Of a stretch of 64,000 nt of DNA, positions 43,838 to 53,311 are shown one piece after another; the first letter of the stretch is position 1; every line of letters starts with the position of its first letter. The notes under the pieces were generated by a model. The model was not told the origin of the DNA. It did no database searches and worked only from the letters and a program-made list of their open reading frames with translations. The stretch is taken from contig NZ_BOSJ01000008.1 of assembly GCF_018403285.1 (NCBI RefSeq), positions 142,095 through 206,094 on the forward strand, written 5' to 3'. The position numbers were made by a program, and so were the translations under genes. This DNA is from Paenibacillus sp. J45TS6 (lineage in GTDB: Bacteria; Bacillota; Bacilli; Paenibacillales; Paenibacillaceae).

Positions 43838-44938
43838 ATGATTAAATCAGATGTGGCAAAAACACCTATGCAATGGGCTGCAGCTGCGGCAGATGCCATC
43901 ATGGCAACGTATAAACCAGGCGAACTTCCGCCAGCCCATCGCTGGCATTATCATCAGGGTGTCTTTTTATGCGGGGTTGAGCAGATTGCTGAGCAGTTAG
44001 GAGAGACTCGGTATGACGAATATATTCAAGGGTATATCGATGATCTAGTGGATGAGCAAGGAAACCTATTCTTCGCACGGGACGAGCTGGACTCCATACA
44101 GGCAGGGCTGTTATTGTTCCGCCAAGCAGAGCGGACGGGGAAACCGCAATATAAAGTGGCAGCAGATAAGCTCCGCAGTCTATTTGGAACCTTAAACCGA
44201 ACTGCAGAAGGCGGATTTTGGCACAAAGATAAATATCCTCATCAAATGTGGCTGGATGGACTATATATGGGCGGTGTCTTTGCTCTAAAGTATGCTGACA
44301 CCTATGGGGATGAGGAACTGCGGGAAGAAGTATTACGGCAAGAACGGCTGATGCGTAAATACATGAAGGATGAGCGGACGGGGCTGCTTTATCACGCTTG
44401 GGATGAAAGCCGGCAGATGCCGTGGGCAGACCCTGACACAGGCTGTTCACCTGAGTTCTGGGGCCGATCGCTCGGCTGGTATGGATTGGCACTTGCTGAG
44501 TTTATCGCACTGCTCCCAGAGGAGCATCCGAGCCATGCTGAACTGCAAGAGGAGCTCCGGGCATTCGTAGAAGCAATTATTCGCTATCAAGATGAAGAGA
44601 CAGGCCTATGGTATCAGGTTGTCGATAAAGGCAGCCATCCGGATAACTGGGTGGAAACCTCCTGCTCAAGCTTATTTGTTTATACGATTGCTAGAGCTGT
44701 CCAGCAGTCTGCTGCTGACGAGAGCTATATGTCCGCTGCCCGCAAAGGCTTCGTCGGACTCGCTCAGATGATGGAAACCGATGATCTTGGACACTTGGTA
44801 ATGCCGTCTATATGCATCGGTACCTCAGCAGGAGATTATGAAAATTATGTAACTCGTCCAGTAAGTAAAAACGATCTGCATGGCGTTGGTGCATTTATCA
44901 TGGCGGCAGTTGCTATACAGGATAAGATGACGAAATAG
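43838..44938 (+). CDS. yteR: GH105 unsaturated rhamnogalacturonyl hydrolase
   Basis: This cytoplasmic enzyme removes the unsaturated galacturonyl residue from rhamnogalacturonan disaccharides made by extracellular lyases. The 366-residue length, absence of a signal peptide and alpha/alpha-barrel motifs fit GH105: HRWHYHQGVFL, the catalytic Asp in MWLDGLYMG, CSPEFWGRSLGWYG and the C-terminal VKNDLHGVGAFIMA-like segment (here SKNDLHGVGAF). It is the last gene of the binding protein-permease operon, preceded by AAAGGAGAG and followed by a terminator. The substrate is inferred from family and context. Confidence 0.92.
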   Translation: MIKSDVAKTPMQWAAAAADAIMATYKPGELPPAHRWHYHQGVFLCGVEQIAEQLGETRYDEYIQGYIDDLVDEQGNLFFARDELDSIQAGLLLFRQAERTGKPQYKVAADKLRSLFGTLNRTAEGGFWHKDKYPHQMWLDGLYMGGVFALKYADTYGDEELREEVLRQERLMRKYMKDERTGLLYHAWDESRQMPWADPDTGCSPEFWGRSLGWYGLALAEFIALLPEEHPSHAELQEELRAFVEAIIRYQDEETGLWYQVVDKGSHPDNWVETSCSSLFVYTIARAVQQSAADESYMSAARKGFVGLAQMMETDDLGHLVMPSICIGTSAGDYENYVTRPVSKNDLHGVGAFIMAAVAIQDKMTK

Positions 44939-44981
44939 CATTACACAAAAATATAAAACGGCATATAATATAACTAACAGA

Positions 44982-45034
44982 TCTCGCCCGCACCTCTGCT
45001 TATGCATGTGGAACAGGGCGAGACATTTTTGTTT
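44982..45034 (+). terminator. Terminator of the rhamnogalacturonan operon
   Basis: TCTCGCCC and GGGCGAGA form a GC-rich stem around a 26-base loop and are followed by a T-rich tail. Confidence 0.8.
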
Positions 45035-45089
45035 TATGGAGGTTTTTTTCTTGTTACAAGATAGTGACCCCTAAAACAGCAACCACATA

Positions 45090-45235
45090 TCAAGAGCAAT
45101 GGATTTCTTCTTTCGTAACCCGTACCTCTCTAACTACTCTCTGTATTAGATTTTGCTTATCCTCAAATGTGAGTTCTTCTGGATTAAGGGTTAATTAAAT
45201 CAAGTGTTTCTTTAAGCAAGTTTCTGCTGCTTGGG
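45090..45235 (-). pseudogene. Decayed 3' remnant, large-serine-recombinase-like
   Basis: On the minus strand, two frames meet to give NLLKETLDLIN, a frame break near 45183, then PEELTFEDKQNLIQRVV and REVRVTKEEIHCS before a stop at 45090-45092. The FEDK..LIQ.VV..V.V.....I pattern is typical of the extreme C-terminus of large serine recombinases. Only about 45 codons survive and no start or catalytic domain is present. It lies 3' of the DUF2087 gene on the same strand. Confidence 0.4.
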
Positions 45236-46375
45236 TCAAGCCTCGTTATACCCATTCTCTCCATAAGGCTGAAGCTTCTCAAGCCAGCTTGCCTCCAATT
45301 TTTTCAATGCATCTTTGACATCAAAAAAGATATTGCTCTCTGGGATTTTTAATTTTTCCACAACTTCAATCGCAAAAGCTTCTTCCCCGTACTCTTTCCA
45401 TTCTTCTTGAAGCCTGCGGTTACGGTGACTTCCCATATTCAGCATAAATTGTTGACCATTCAGACTTTTGAGGTTTGGTGTACTTGCCACATACCTTTTT
45501 CCATTTTCTTTATTACGAATTTGATAAACGCCGGCTTCTGTCTTTATTTCTTTTGCCAGTTGTTTTAACTCTTCTCTGCGATTTGCCATTTTACGACTCT
45601 CTCCTTCCTTCGGGGTAAGCCAGTAACTGCTTCCATCCTCTTCCCGGCTAAGTATGCCATAGTCCACCATCGATCTGCGAAGCAACACATAATCCTCATA
45701 AATTTGATCTAGAATCCCATTCACTTCGGACTCGGAATATACTTTGTTCGTGTCAAAACGTTTTGCAATTTCTTTCATAATAATGAGTCGATGTTTCTCT
45801 TGCACTGCAAAAGTCTCGAGCGGTCCATCTGTACCAAAAGGGAAATATTTAGTTAGTACTTTCTCCTGCTCAGCGGTCAAATCAGTCTCCTTATTGGTAG
45901 CTTGGCCTGCTCTGTTATTAGGTGATGCCACAGGCATGACAGGGGTATTGTGATCACGCGAGTGCAGCAACTCCATTACAGCCAACAGCACTTTTGCTTG
46001 TCTCTCCTTCTCCCTGAGCACAAACCGATGATTACGAATCGTTGAAGTAGAGCCAATTCCTAATCCTTTTTGTATTTCCGCATCTTTTTTCCCTTCATAA
46101 AACTCTGCCAGCAGCCTGCGCTGTATATCAGAAAGTCCGCTCACTTTCTTGTCCTGTGAGATCAAGAACTGAAATACCGACCCATGTTCTTCTTGAATAT
46201 GGATCTGTATATATCTGAATGATTCATATAAGACTTCATTGTGAGGATAAATCACTCCTTTTTCAGCGGTATAACCACAGCAGACACAGATATATTCGGT
46301 CTCTGTCTCGATATAGCCGCGCTTGATTTCCTCCAATGAGGCATCATATGCAAAATCATTGTGTTGTTCCGTCAT
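45236..46375 (-). CDS. Composite regulator: HTH, DUF2087 and GIY-YIG-like domains
   Basis: The 379-residue cytoplasmic protein has an N-terminal part with a CVCCGY cysteine motif. A LuxR-like helix-turn-helix follows (about 77-120; LSDIQRRLLAEFYEGKKDAEIQKGLG), then a DUF2087 domain (about 180-255; KYFPFGTDGPLETF, DYGILSREEDGSSYWL). The C-terminal GIY-YIG nuclease-like domain (about 285-375) contains AGVYQIRNKENGKRYV, EWKEYGEEAFAIEVVE and LEKLQPYGENGYN. The first motif is GVYQI...KRYVAST, so the usual GIY/YIG pair is modified and nuclease activity is uncertain. Upstream dyads (TGTTTG...CAAACA; 46461-46490) may be operators. Confidence 0.78.
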   Translation of the reverse strand: MTEQHNDFAYDASLEEIKRGYIETETEYICVCCGYTAEKGVIYPHNEVLYESFRYIQIHIQEEHGSVFQFLISQDKKVSGLSDIQRRLLAEFYEGKKDAEIQKGLGIGSTSTIRNHRFVLREKERQAKVLLAVMELLHSRDHNTPVMPVASPNNRAGQATNKETDLTAEQEKVLTKYFPFGTDGPLETFAVQEKHRLIIMKEIAKRFDTNKVYSESEVNGILDQIYEDYVLLRRSMVDYGILSREEDGSSYWLTPKEGESRKMANRREELKQLAKEIKTEAGVYQIRNKENGKRYVASTPNLKSLNGQQFMLNMGSHRNRRLQEEWKEYGEEAFAIEVVEKLKIPESNIFFDVKDALKKLEASWLEKLQPYGENGYNEA

Positions 46376-46419
46376 AACACGTCCCCCTCGTTTTGTTTAT
46401 ATAGATATATTATGTTCTT

Positions 46420-46490
46420 GTTTGTTAATTGTCAAACATAATAATAAATTGTTTGATTTAATATAGACGAAACAAGGTAATCGTCTATAT
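46420..46490. promoter_or_regulatory. Two inverted repeats upstream of the DUF2087 gene
   Basis: TGTTTG-N8-CAAACA (46420-46439) and ATATAGACGA-N10-TCGTCTATAT (46461-46490, perfect 10-bp arms) lie 45-115 bases before the gene. They are operator candidates, possibly for autoregulation. Confidence 0.4.
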
Positions 46491-46532
46491 CTCCTCTGCT
46501 GATACCATTAAAATACAATCTGTACACGGCAA

Positions 46533-46565
46533 AAAGCCTCCGCCCTTACACAGGGCAGAGGTTTT
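46533..46565 (-). terminator. Terminator of the Mn catalase gene
   Basis: AAGCCTCCGCCCT and AGGGCAGAGGTTT form a stem with two mismatches; the minus strand continues TTTTTGCC. Confidence 0.7.
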
Positions 46566-46578
46566 TCATAGATACTAA

Positions 46579-47424
46579 TTATTTTTTTAATGGGACTTTT
46601 ACAACATCCAGGTCATGATGGATATTAGTTGGAGGAATCTCTGGCTTGTACACTTGACCTTGAGGAGCAGGGTCTGCTACATATACAAAATCGCCTGTTC
46701 CATCCGGAGCACTGCCTGTAGCCCACAAACCTTCACTAGATTCATTGCCTTCGGACAAGTCCCAGAATTTATAAGCTTCAGGTTGAGATTCCAGTTCTGC
46801 TTCTGGTGGGAAGGAAGCGGGAACAACCACTCCATTCTTCTCTTCCAATTCCTGAATTGCTGCCATCCATTGATACTGGTGGTAACGGTCTCGTGCCAGC
46901 ATTTTGCGGAACGTTGCACGAACGCCTTCATCTTTTGTCATATGATAAAGTCTAGCAACCTGCAGTCTTCCTTGTGTCTCTGCATGGAGATTAGAACGCA
47001 TATCTGCAAGCAGGTTACCGCTCGCTACGATGTAACTGCCATTCCAAGGTACACCATTAGAATTGGTCGGCAATCCGCCAAGACCGCTCACAAGCAAGTG
47101 TTGTGGATTCATTCCACCCATAATCGCTGCTGTTACTGGGTCCTTCGCAGCTTCTTCTTGGTCTTCCGGTGAAGCTCCATCCAAGAGCTGGCTAATTAAC
47201 GCACATAGCATTTCGACATGACCGATTTCTTCCGTACCGATATCCATGAGCATATCTTTATATTTTTCCTCACCACGGCAATTGAAGCCTTGGAACAAAT
47301 ATTGCATCATTACTGTCATTTCACCAAACTGTCCACCCAGAACTTCCTGCACCTGGCGTGCAAACAATGGATCTGGACGATCTACTTTCACTTCAAACTG
47401 CAATTCTTTTTGATGACGAAACAT
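46579..47424 (-). CDS. Manganese catalase (CotJC/KatN family)
   Basis: This di-manganese enzyme breaks down hydrogen peroxide. The 281-residue four-helix ferritin-like core carries the metal ligands as Glu in GGQFGEMTVMMQY, E..H in TEEIGHVEML, Glu/His in HAETQGRLQVARLYHM and H in DRYHQYQW. The C-terminal tail is long and Pro/Asp rich. Homologues are found both in vegetative cells and in the spore coat (CotJC), and the sequence alone does not tell which applies. The start at ATG 47424 follows AGGAGTG; a GTG three codons upstream is the alternative. It is monocistronic. Confidence 0.9.
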   Translation of the reverse strand: MFRHQKELQFEVKVDRPDPLFARQVQEVLGGQFGEMTVMMQYLFQGFNCRGEEKYKDMLMDIGTEEIGHVEMLCALISQLLDGASPEDQEEAAKDPVTAAIMGGMNPQHLLVSGLGGLPTNSNGVPWNGSYIVASGNLLADMRSNLHAETQGRLQVARLYHMTKDEGVRATFRKMLARDRYHQYQWMAAIQELEEKNGVVVPASFPPEAELESQPEAYKFWDLSEGNESSEGLWATGSAPDGTGDFVYVADPAPQGQVYKPEIPPTNIHHDLDVVKVPLKK

Positions 47425-47565
47425 GATTATCACTCCTCTTATTCTAGTTTTCGCAAACTTCTAATTTGTATATAAACCCTCTCCCCTTTAACTAAACAAA
47501 AGAAATTCATCCCAATTATGCAGCATCTCATCTTGAACACTTAGATATAAACGGATGATCTGACA

Positions 47566-47600
47566 CAAAAAAAGCAAGGCCCTCTAACAGGACCTTGCTT
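47566..47600 (-). terminator. Terminator of the nagZ-like gene
   Basis: AAGCAAGG and CCTTGCTT with inner CCT/AGG pairing form the stem, and the minus strand continues with T7. Confidence 0.85.
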
Positions 47601-47690
47601 AAAATACATATAGATCCGATTACTCACCAAAGGACGTGCCCGTCATCAGTCAGGCAGCAAGCTGCTCTATCTTTTGGTGAAATCCCGCGA

Positions 47691-49424
47691 TCATACGTGG
47701 GTCGGATTCGATTTTTCTTCGTCTCCAAGGGAGACAGGCAGTGTTCCTTGAAAAGGAATTAACCCCAACAGCGCCTTAGCTATACTTTCCATTGTCAGCG
47801 GTCTGCTCTCATAAGCCGCTACGTAAACCTGCACTTCAGGGAAGCTAGCTAGATCATAAGGATTACGTGTAGCAACAACTGTAAGCGGTTTGCCCAGTGC
47901 ATACAGCTGCTTCACAAGCCCTGACTGTTCTTCATAGAAATGGGCATTATACGTAGCGATAATGATCTGCTCTACCTCTGCTTGGCGAGCAGCTTCCAAA
48001 ACATGAGTTGCTTCTTCCGCTACACCCGCTGCCGGGATGCTCATATGGACGACATCGAACCCTTGCTCTATTAACGCCGTTCCTAAACTACACGGGTCCT
48101 TGATAATTTCATCAGCGATGGTCATAGCCGACGAAGCAACTGTCACTACTAGCGTTCGTACCTTCTTTAAGGGCAGCATACCTGCCTCATCACGAACCAA
48201 GGTTATACTGCGTTCGCTAATTTTGCGAGCTAAATCTTGATGTTCTTGTACTCCAACCCTAGCGGGCAGCCCCTCCCTATCAATTACTGGTAGAGTTACT
48301 GTATGAGCAGGAAAATCACCTTGTTCGGTCATGATTCCGCGCTTAATTTTTAGATCAAGCAGACGGCGGACAGACTCGTTAATACGATCTTCGCTGATTC
48401 TTCCCTCTGCTACTGCTTTTTCAATTGCCTCATATGCTCCAGTCAGCAGATCATGAGTATGACTGATCAAGATAAGGTCTGCTCCTGCTTCAATTGCCAT
48501 TACCGATGCTTCTACCGTTCCGTAGGTATCTACAATAGCGCTCATCTCCATGCAGTCCGTCATGATCACACCTTGGTAGCCAAGCTCCTGCCTTAATAGA
48601 CCTGTAAGCACAGAAGAGGAAAGCGTAGCAGGTTTTCGATCAGACTCTAGCAGCGGAAAATAAATATGAGCAGACATGATGAAATCGACACCTTCATCTA
48701 TCGCTTTGATAAATGGAACGAGTTCCACTTGGTTCATCCGTGTTAGATCATGGGGAACGACAGGCAGATCAAGATGGGAATCCGCAGCTGTATCCCCATG
48801 CCCAGGGAAATGTTTGGCTGCAGCCGATACCCCAGCATCTTGCAGTCCGCGTATTGAATTCGCACCATACTCAGCTACGACTTCAGGCGATTCACCGAAG
48901 GAACGAACCCCAATTACCGGATTTAGAGGATTATTGTTCACATCAAGCACGGGAGCAAAGTTGAGATTAATGCCAAGCGCCTGTAGTTCTTTCCCGCTGG
49001 CAAATGCAGCCTCATACGCATCTTCAGTTGAACCCGCAGCAGCGATCGCCATATTTCCAGGAAATAAGGTGATCCCTTCAGCAATCCTCGCAACCATCCC
49101 GCCTTCCTGATCAATAGAAATGAAGTGTGGAAGCTGATTTGCGCTCTGTGCTACTTTTTGCAGCTCATAAGTCAGATTGGCAACCTGTCCTACATGCTGT
49201 ACGTTTCTGGCAAAATAAATAATTCCACCAACCGGATTTGCCCGAAAGAAGTCGGCGAGTGGTTCTGTCAGCTCTCTGCCAGGCAATCCGCACAAAAGCA
49301 TTTGTCCTATTTTCTCACGCAAACTCAGTTTTGAAAGTAACCTATCTACCTGCTCGTTTCGATCCATCTCTTCATCTCCCATATAATAGATAAGGTGCGC
49401 GTCTTTGTTTCCATTGCCGTTCAT
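47691..49424 (-). CDS. nagZ: Beta-N-acetylglucosaminidase, GH3 (NagZ-like)
   Basis: The enzyme removes terminal beta-N-acetylglucosamine, typically from muropeptides during cell-wall recycling. The N-terminal TIM barrel (about 20-370) has IDQEGGMVAR, the NagZ-specific His-Asp loop KHFPGHGDTAADSH that supplies the acid/base pair, and the nucleophile Asp in MTDCMEMSAI. A C-terminal GH3 second domain follows (about 385-570), as in the Gram-positive two-domain form. No signal peptide is seen. The ATG at 49424 has a weak ribosome site; MDRNEQ at 49367 with GGGAG upstream is a plausible alternative start. Confidence 0.88.
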   Translation of the reverse strand: MNGNGNKDAHLIYYMGDEEMDRNEQVDRLLSKLSLREKIGQMLLCGLPGRELTEPLADFFRANPVGGIIYFARNVQHVGQVANLTYELQKVAQSANQLPHFISIDQEGGMVARIAEGITLFPGNMAIAAAGSTEDAYEAAFASGKELQALGINLNFAPVLDVNNNPLNPVIGVRSFGESPEVVAEYGANSIRGLQDAGVSAAAKHFPGHGDTAADSHLDLPVVPHDLTRMNQVELVPFIKAIDEGVDFIMSAHIYFPLLESDRKPATLSSSVLTGLLRQELGYQGVIMTDCMEMSAIVDTYGTVEASVMAIEAGADLILISHTHDLLTGAYEAIEKAVAEGRISEDRINESVRRLLDLKIKRGIMTEQGDFPAHTVTLPVIDREGLPARVGVQEHQDLARKISERSITLVRDEAGMLPLKKVRTLVVTVASSAMTIADEIIKDPCSLGTALIEQGFDVVHMSIPAAGVAEEATHVLEAARQAEVEQIIIATYNAHFYEEQSGLVKQLYALGKPLTVVATRNPYDLASFPEVQVYVAAYESRPLTMESIAKALLGLIPFQGTLPVSLGDEEKSNPTHV

Positions 49425-49580
49425 CTTGCTTCCATTTCTCCATGATTTGTAAGAGTCCTGCCTGAGTTGCCACTTTATTTCTGACTTCTGCTCCGCCAGT
49501 GAGTAAATCGATCAAATACCTGGTATCTCCTTGCTTTAGAGCAAGCAATTGAGCCTAGTACAATATGCAATAAGCACAAA

Positions 49581-49619
49581 AAGACGAATTCATCCCCTTC
49601 CATGAGGTGAATTCGTCTC
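49581..49619 (-). terminator. Terminator of the chemoreceptor gene
   Basis: AAGACGAATTCA and TGAATTCGTCT form the stem; the minus strand continues with T5. Confidence 0.85.
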
Positions 49620-49629
49620 TTCTATTTTC

Positions 49630-51600
49630 TTATAATTTAAAACGTTCGATAATCTCCTTCATCTCATCAGCAATGCTTGATAATGCTGCAGCAGAAGAAG
49701 CGACCTCTTCCATAGCTGCAAGTTGCTCTTCTGAAGCAGCAGATCCTTCCTGTGCTCCAGCAGCGATCTCATCAGATATAGCAAGGGCAATTTCAAAGAC
49801 TTCATTTACTTGATCCACAGCAGAATCCATCTGTTTAGATGCGATGGATACTGCCCCCATTTCCACTGCCACTTCCTGAATCGAGGATAATATAGATCTA
49901 AAATGCTCGCCGGCTTCATTAACTGCCGTAATTCCCTTACCAATCTCCTGCGAAGCAGAGGACATAGAAACAGACGCTTCCGTCGTACCCCGCTCCATTT
50001 CATGCGTGAGTTGTGCTATGTCTGCTGCTGAGGCAGCGGACTGCTCCGCAAGCTCTTTTACCTCTTTAGCGACAACGGCAAAACCTCGACCATGCTCTCC
50101 TGCTCTTGATGCTTCTATGGAAGCATTTAAAGACAGGATGTTGGTCTGTTTCGCTATATTCGTGATGATTTCAACGATCTGACGAATTTCCATCGTTTTG
50201 CTGCCAAGCCCTTCAATTACTTCATTCAGGTTTGAAGCAGACGTACCGATATGCTTCATTTGTACGCTTGCCTGCTCAATCTGCTCCATCCCTGCTTGAG
50301 ATTCAGCTGATACTTGTTCGGTAGCGGAGGTGACGTCTTCTGCTTGAAGACTAATCTCCTTTATACCTGCTGACATTTCAGCAACTTGCTGCTTTGCTTC
50401 TCCAAGCACTTGATTGGAGTGCAAGATACCAACAGTCGTTTGCTGCATAATGCTCGCTACCTGCTCTGTGGCACTGGTCGTCTGCTCTGAGCTAGCTGCC
50501 AGCTCCTGAGAGGACGATGCTAGCTGCTGAGAAGTATCATTTACTTCACTCAGTACGGACCGCAGAGATTTAGTCATTTTATTAAATCCTTCTGCGAGCA
50601 GTCCATACTCATCCCGTTGTTTTACCGACAGGTCTATGGTCAGATCACCGCTTCCTACTGTTTTTGACGCATGGACCAGTCCTCTGATCGGCTTATATAG
50701 ACTTCGAATAACAGGAATCATGATGAGAATTCCGACAATAGCGGAAAACAAAAGCACAATCCCTACGGTTTTTAACATAGGGATAGATACTTGCTCATAT
50801 TCATCGAGATCAAATTCCGCTACGATTTTCCATCCCGTTAATGGCTGATTTATAAAATAACCACTTTTATTTTGACCTGATATAGAATAATTTAGCGTTC
50901 CTTCCTCGTTGCTTACAATCTGATCAGACAGAAGTTCAATTGCGCTCGAGCCTGCTCCAAAATGGGTATGAACCAGGTAGTTTCCCTTCTGATCAACAAG
51001 ATAGATAACCCCTTTTTCTCCAATCTTCATTCCGTTTACTGTGGAGGTGAGTGAATTTAACCCCAGCTGAATACTAGCAATACCTTTGCCATCGGATAAA
51101 CGTTTTGCCAAAGTTACCACCACATTACCTGTTGAAGCTGATTTATAGGGCACACTTATGACTGAATCGCTCGTTCCCAAAGCTTCTTTATACCAATCTT
51201 TCTCTTTTACTACCTCATCGTTGCTAAGAGATGGTGATTTCATTTGTTTTCCTGTTGCATTCGATACAATAAGTATAGATTCAATCTGCGGATTGCTGTC
51301 TCTCATGTTGTCTACCAGTTGCTGTACAGCTGGATTTCTATTCGCAATCTGGGCTGAACTCGTTTGCATGGAGATCAAGTTAAGATTTGCTTTTTGATTC
51401 TCTAACAATGAATCAATCTGCTTGCTGACGAGCAGCAAAGATTGTTTCCCCGTTTCCAAATCCGCTTGGCGGATCTCCTGATCTGCTGTTCGAAATGAAA
51501 ATACAGCGGTAACGATACTTGGGATGAACAAGAAGAGGACAAAGATAGTAATCAGTTTCACTCTTATTGACATCAAGCTTTTCTTTGGTTTTCCACTCAA
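49630..51600 (-). CDS. Methyl-accepting chemotaxis protein with Cache sensor
   Basis: The 656-residue chemoreceptor has an N-terminal span (about 12-34), an extracellular double-Cache domain (about 38-270; [23 protein letters not shown]-type and [18 protein letters not shown]), a second span (about 275-300), a HAMP domain, and a long coiled-coil signalling domain. The hairpin tip contains [47 protein letters not shown]-type sequence, read here in segments. It should report an amino acid or organic acid ligand to CheA/CheW. The ribosome site is weak (GGGGTCG). No chemotaxis genes are adjacent. Confidence 0.92.
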   Translation of the reverse strand: MSGKPKKSLMSIRVKLITIFVLFLFIPSIVTAVFSFRTADQEIRQADLETGKQSLLLVSKQIDSLLENQKANLNLISMQTSSAQIANRNPAVQQLVDNMRDSNPQIESILIVSNATGKQMKSPSLSNDEVVKEKDWYKEALGTSDSVISVPYKSASTGNVVVTLAKRLSDGKGIASIQLGLNSLTSTVNGMKIGEKGVIYLVDQKGNYLVHTHFGAGSSAIELLSDQIVSNEEGTLNYSISGQNKSGYFINQPLTGWKIVAEFDLDEYEQVSIPMLKTVGIVLLFSAIVGILIMIPVIRSLYKPIRGLVHASKTVGSGDLTIDLSVKQRDEYGLLAEGFNKMTKSLRSVLSEVNDTSQQLASSSQELAASSEQTTSATEQVASIMQQTTVGILHSNQVLGEAKQQVAEMSAGIKEISLQAEDVTSATEQVSAESQAGMEQIEQASVQMKHIGTSASNLNEVIEGLGSKTMEIRQIVEIITNIAKQTNILSLNASIEASRAGEHGRGFAVVAKEVKELAEQSAASAADIAQLTHEMERGTTEASVSMSSASQEIGKGITAVNEAGEHFRSILSSIQEVAVEMGAVSIASKQMDSAVDQVNEVFEIALAISDEIAAGAQEGSAASEEQLAAMEEVASSAAALSSIADEMKEIIERFKL

Positions 51601-51714
51601 AAAAAACGACCCCCTTCTGCCTGATAGTAATTACAATGAAATGAGTTCAGATGGTTTATCTGACCGAACATTACAAAAGTAACTTATATATCGGCATATC
51701 GGAGGTTTTATTTT

Positions 51715-51843
51715 ATGATGGATATCACTAACCGTATTCAACAGGAAGTCTTACGTTGTTCCAATTCTGACACCCATCTGGGTAATCCAGCGGCGGTAAG
51801 CTACAGACAAGAGATCTGCTTTGTGATTCAACTCTGCTTGTAA
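51715..51843 (+). CDS. Possible 42-residue small protein
   Basis: ATG 51715 (or 51718) follows GGAGG by 9 bases. The peptide begins MMDITNRIQQEVLRC, contains three cysteines and resembles nothing I know. The ribosome site is the only support. It could be the front part of a longer gene that has been broken by a frame change before the hydrophobic frame at 51883. Confidence 0.25.
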   Translation: MMDITNRIQQEVLRCSNSDTHLGNPAAVSYRQEICFVIQLCL

Positions 51844-51996
51844 GTCAAGGGGCAGAGCAGCTAGCAGACCCGAGGATTGTCGGTGTTTAGCTCTGTTGTA
51901 GGCGTAGCGATTGCGATCTTCTTTCTATTCTTTTTGATCCATGCGGGTTCATTCGCATATGTTCTGTTTTTATTCGTAAAATACTAACACAAAGAA

Positions 51997-52024
51997 CCTC
52001 CTATCCTTTTTGGTAGGATGGAGG
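51997..52024 (-). terminator. Terminator of the YpfJ-like gene
   Basis: CCTCCTATCC and GGATGGAGG form a stem with one bulge; the minus strand continues TTCTTTG. Confidence 0.6.
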
Positions 52025-52080
52025 CTATCACCGAGAAGGCCCTTCCAAATGTAAAGAACCTTCTCTTTATTGTCCTATAC

Positions 52081-52926
52081 TTATAAATTCTTCGCGTTAA
52101 ACGTGTCTCCGCCTTGCAACGTACCATTCTCAAAACCTTGGTAGAACCAGCGTTTCCGCTGTTCAGATGTGCCGTGTGTAAAACTCTCCGGTACAACGTA
52201 GCCTTGGGCTTTCTTCTGGATCGTATCATCTCCTACGGCGCTTGCCGCCGTTAAAGCTTCTTCCAGATCGCCTTCCTCAAGCAGGTTCATACCCTGCGCA
52301 TGATTCGCCCACACACCAGCTAAATAGTCGGCTTGGAGCTCAAATCGAACCTGATACTTGTTATATTCCTGCTCGCTTAGCTGCTGTCGGTATTGTGCTA
52401 GCTTGTCCGATGTACCTAACAGTGTCTGTACATGGTGACCTACCTCGTGAGCAATCACATAGGCCATTGCGAAGTCACCAGGCGCCTGAAATTCTTGACG
52501 CAACTCGTCGTAGAAGCTTAGGTCAATATAAAGCTTCTGGTCACCAGAACAGTAAAACGGTCCTACCGATGAGCCCGCTGTTCCGCAGGCAGACTGGACG
52601 CTTCCTGTATAGAGAACAAGAGTCGGATTCTCATACGTCTTTCCTTCCTTTTTGAAAACATCAGTCCACACATCCTCTGTATCGGCCAAAACAACAGATA
52701 CGAACTCAGCTAGTTCCTTCTCTTCTGCTGTTTCCGTGTAGGATGTTCCCGCGCCCGAACCGCCTCCCGTAAGACTGCCCAGTAAATCAGCAGCATTTCC
52801 GCCGCCGAGTAGTGTAACGATCAGCAGGATAACGACACCTCCAATACCACCTCCGATCAGTCCCGCCCCTTTCCGTCCTCTACGGTCCTCTACATTAGAG
52901 CTTGCCCTTCTCCCTTTCCACTGCAT
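52081..52926 (-). CDS. YpfJ-family neutral zinc metallopeptidase
   Basis: The 281-residue protein has a basic cytoplasmic start, one membrane span (about 22-41, Gly-rich) and a predicted external domain with the zinc motif HEVGHH at 160-165. The third ligand region is [13 protein letters not shown]. The Cys pair (C114 in SACGTA and C126 in PFYCSGD) is typical of the YpfJ family and probably forms a disulfide. Its substrate is unknown. The gene is monocistronic with GGAGGG before the ATG. Confidence 0.9.
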   Translation of the reverse strand: MQWKGRRASSNVEDRRGRKGAGLIGGGIGGVVILLIVTLLGGGNAADLLGSLTGGGSGAGTSYTETAEEKELAEFVSVVLADTEDVWTDVFKKEGKTYENPTLVLYTGSVQSACGTAGSSVGPFYCSGDQKLYIDLSFYDELRQEFQAPGDFAMAYVIAHEVGHHVQTLLGTSDKLAQYRQQLSEQEYNKYQVRFELQADYLAGVWANHAQGMNLLEEGDLEEALTAASAVGDDTIQKKAQGYVVPESFTHGTSEQRKRWFYQGFENGTLQGGDTFNAKNL

Positions 52927-53311
52927 AATGTTCCCTCCTTGGTCAATTCGATTATGAAAATTCTATACTCATCGTGTGATATGTATATCGCTTCTAATAG
53001 GATTTACCCTAAAAAGGTCCGGTTATCTCAGCTAGTGACAAGACAAAATAGTCTCTTGGATATGTCCTTAAAAAGAAAAGCTAGTTATCACCGGCCGTTC
53101 TCTCCGAGCTCCAGCTAACAGCTTGCGCTTCCGTGCGGCTTTTATTATGAGAGATATATTAAAATAAACATCCAGTATATGGGTTGTTTACCACTCTTAC
53201 TTTCGTTAGAATAAATACCAGTATCTTCATATGAACTCTCCATCATTTCATTTGATTAGAAGAAAAGTTACAGATTCGGACTACATTCCTGACAGGAGGA
53301 TTTATTACTTC
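52927..53311. other. Divergent intergenic region, no gene seen
   Basis: This gap separates the metalloprotease and serine-hydrolase genes, which are divergently transcribed, and must hold both promoters. I find no clear consensus boxes, palindromes or RNA elements. Confidence 0.5.

Larger units (their letters stand above)
51601..52080. other. Intergenic region with small-ORF candidates
   Basis: Between two minus-strand genes, the plus strand has a 42-codon ORF with a strong ribosome site (51715-51843) and a 34-codon GTG-started hydrophobic ORF (51883-51987) without one. A terminator for the metalloprotease gene lies at 51997-52024. Confidence 0.5.
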
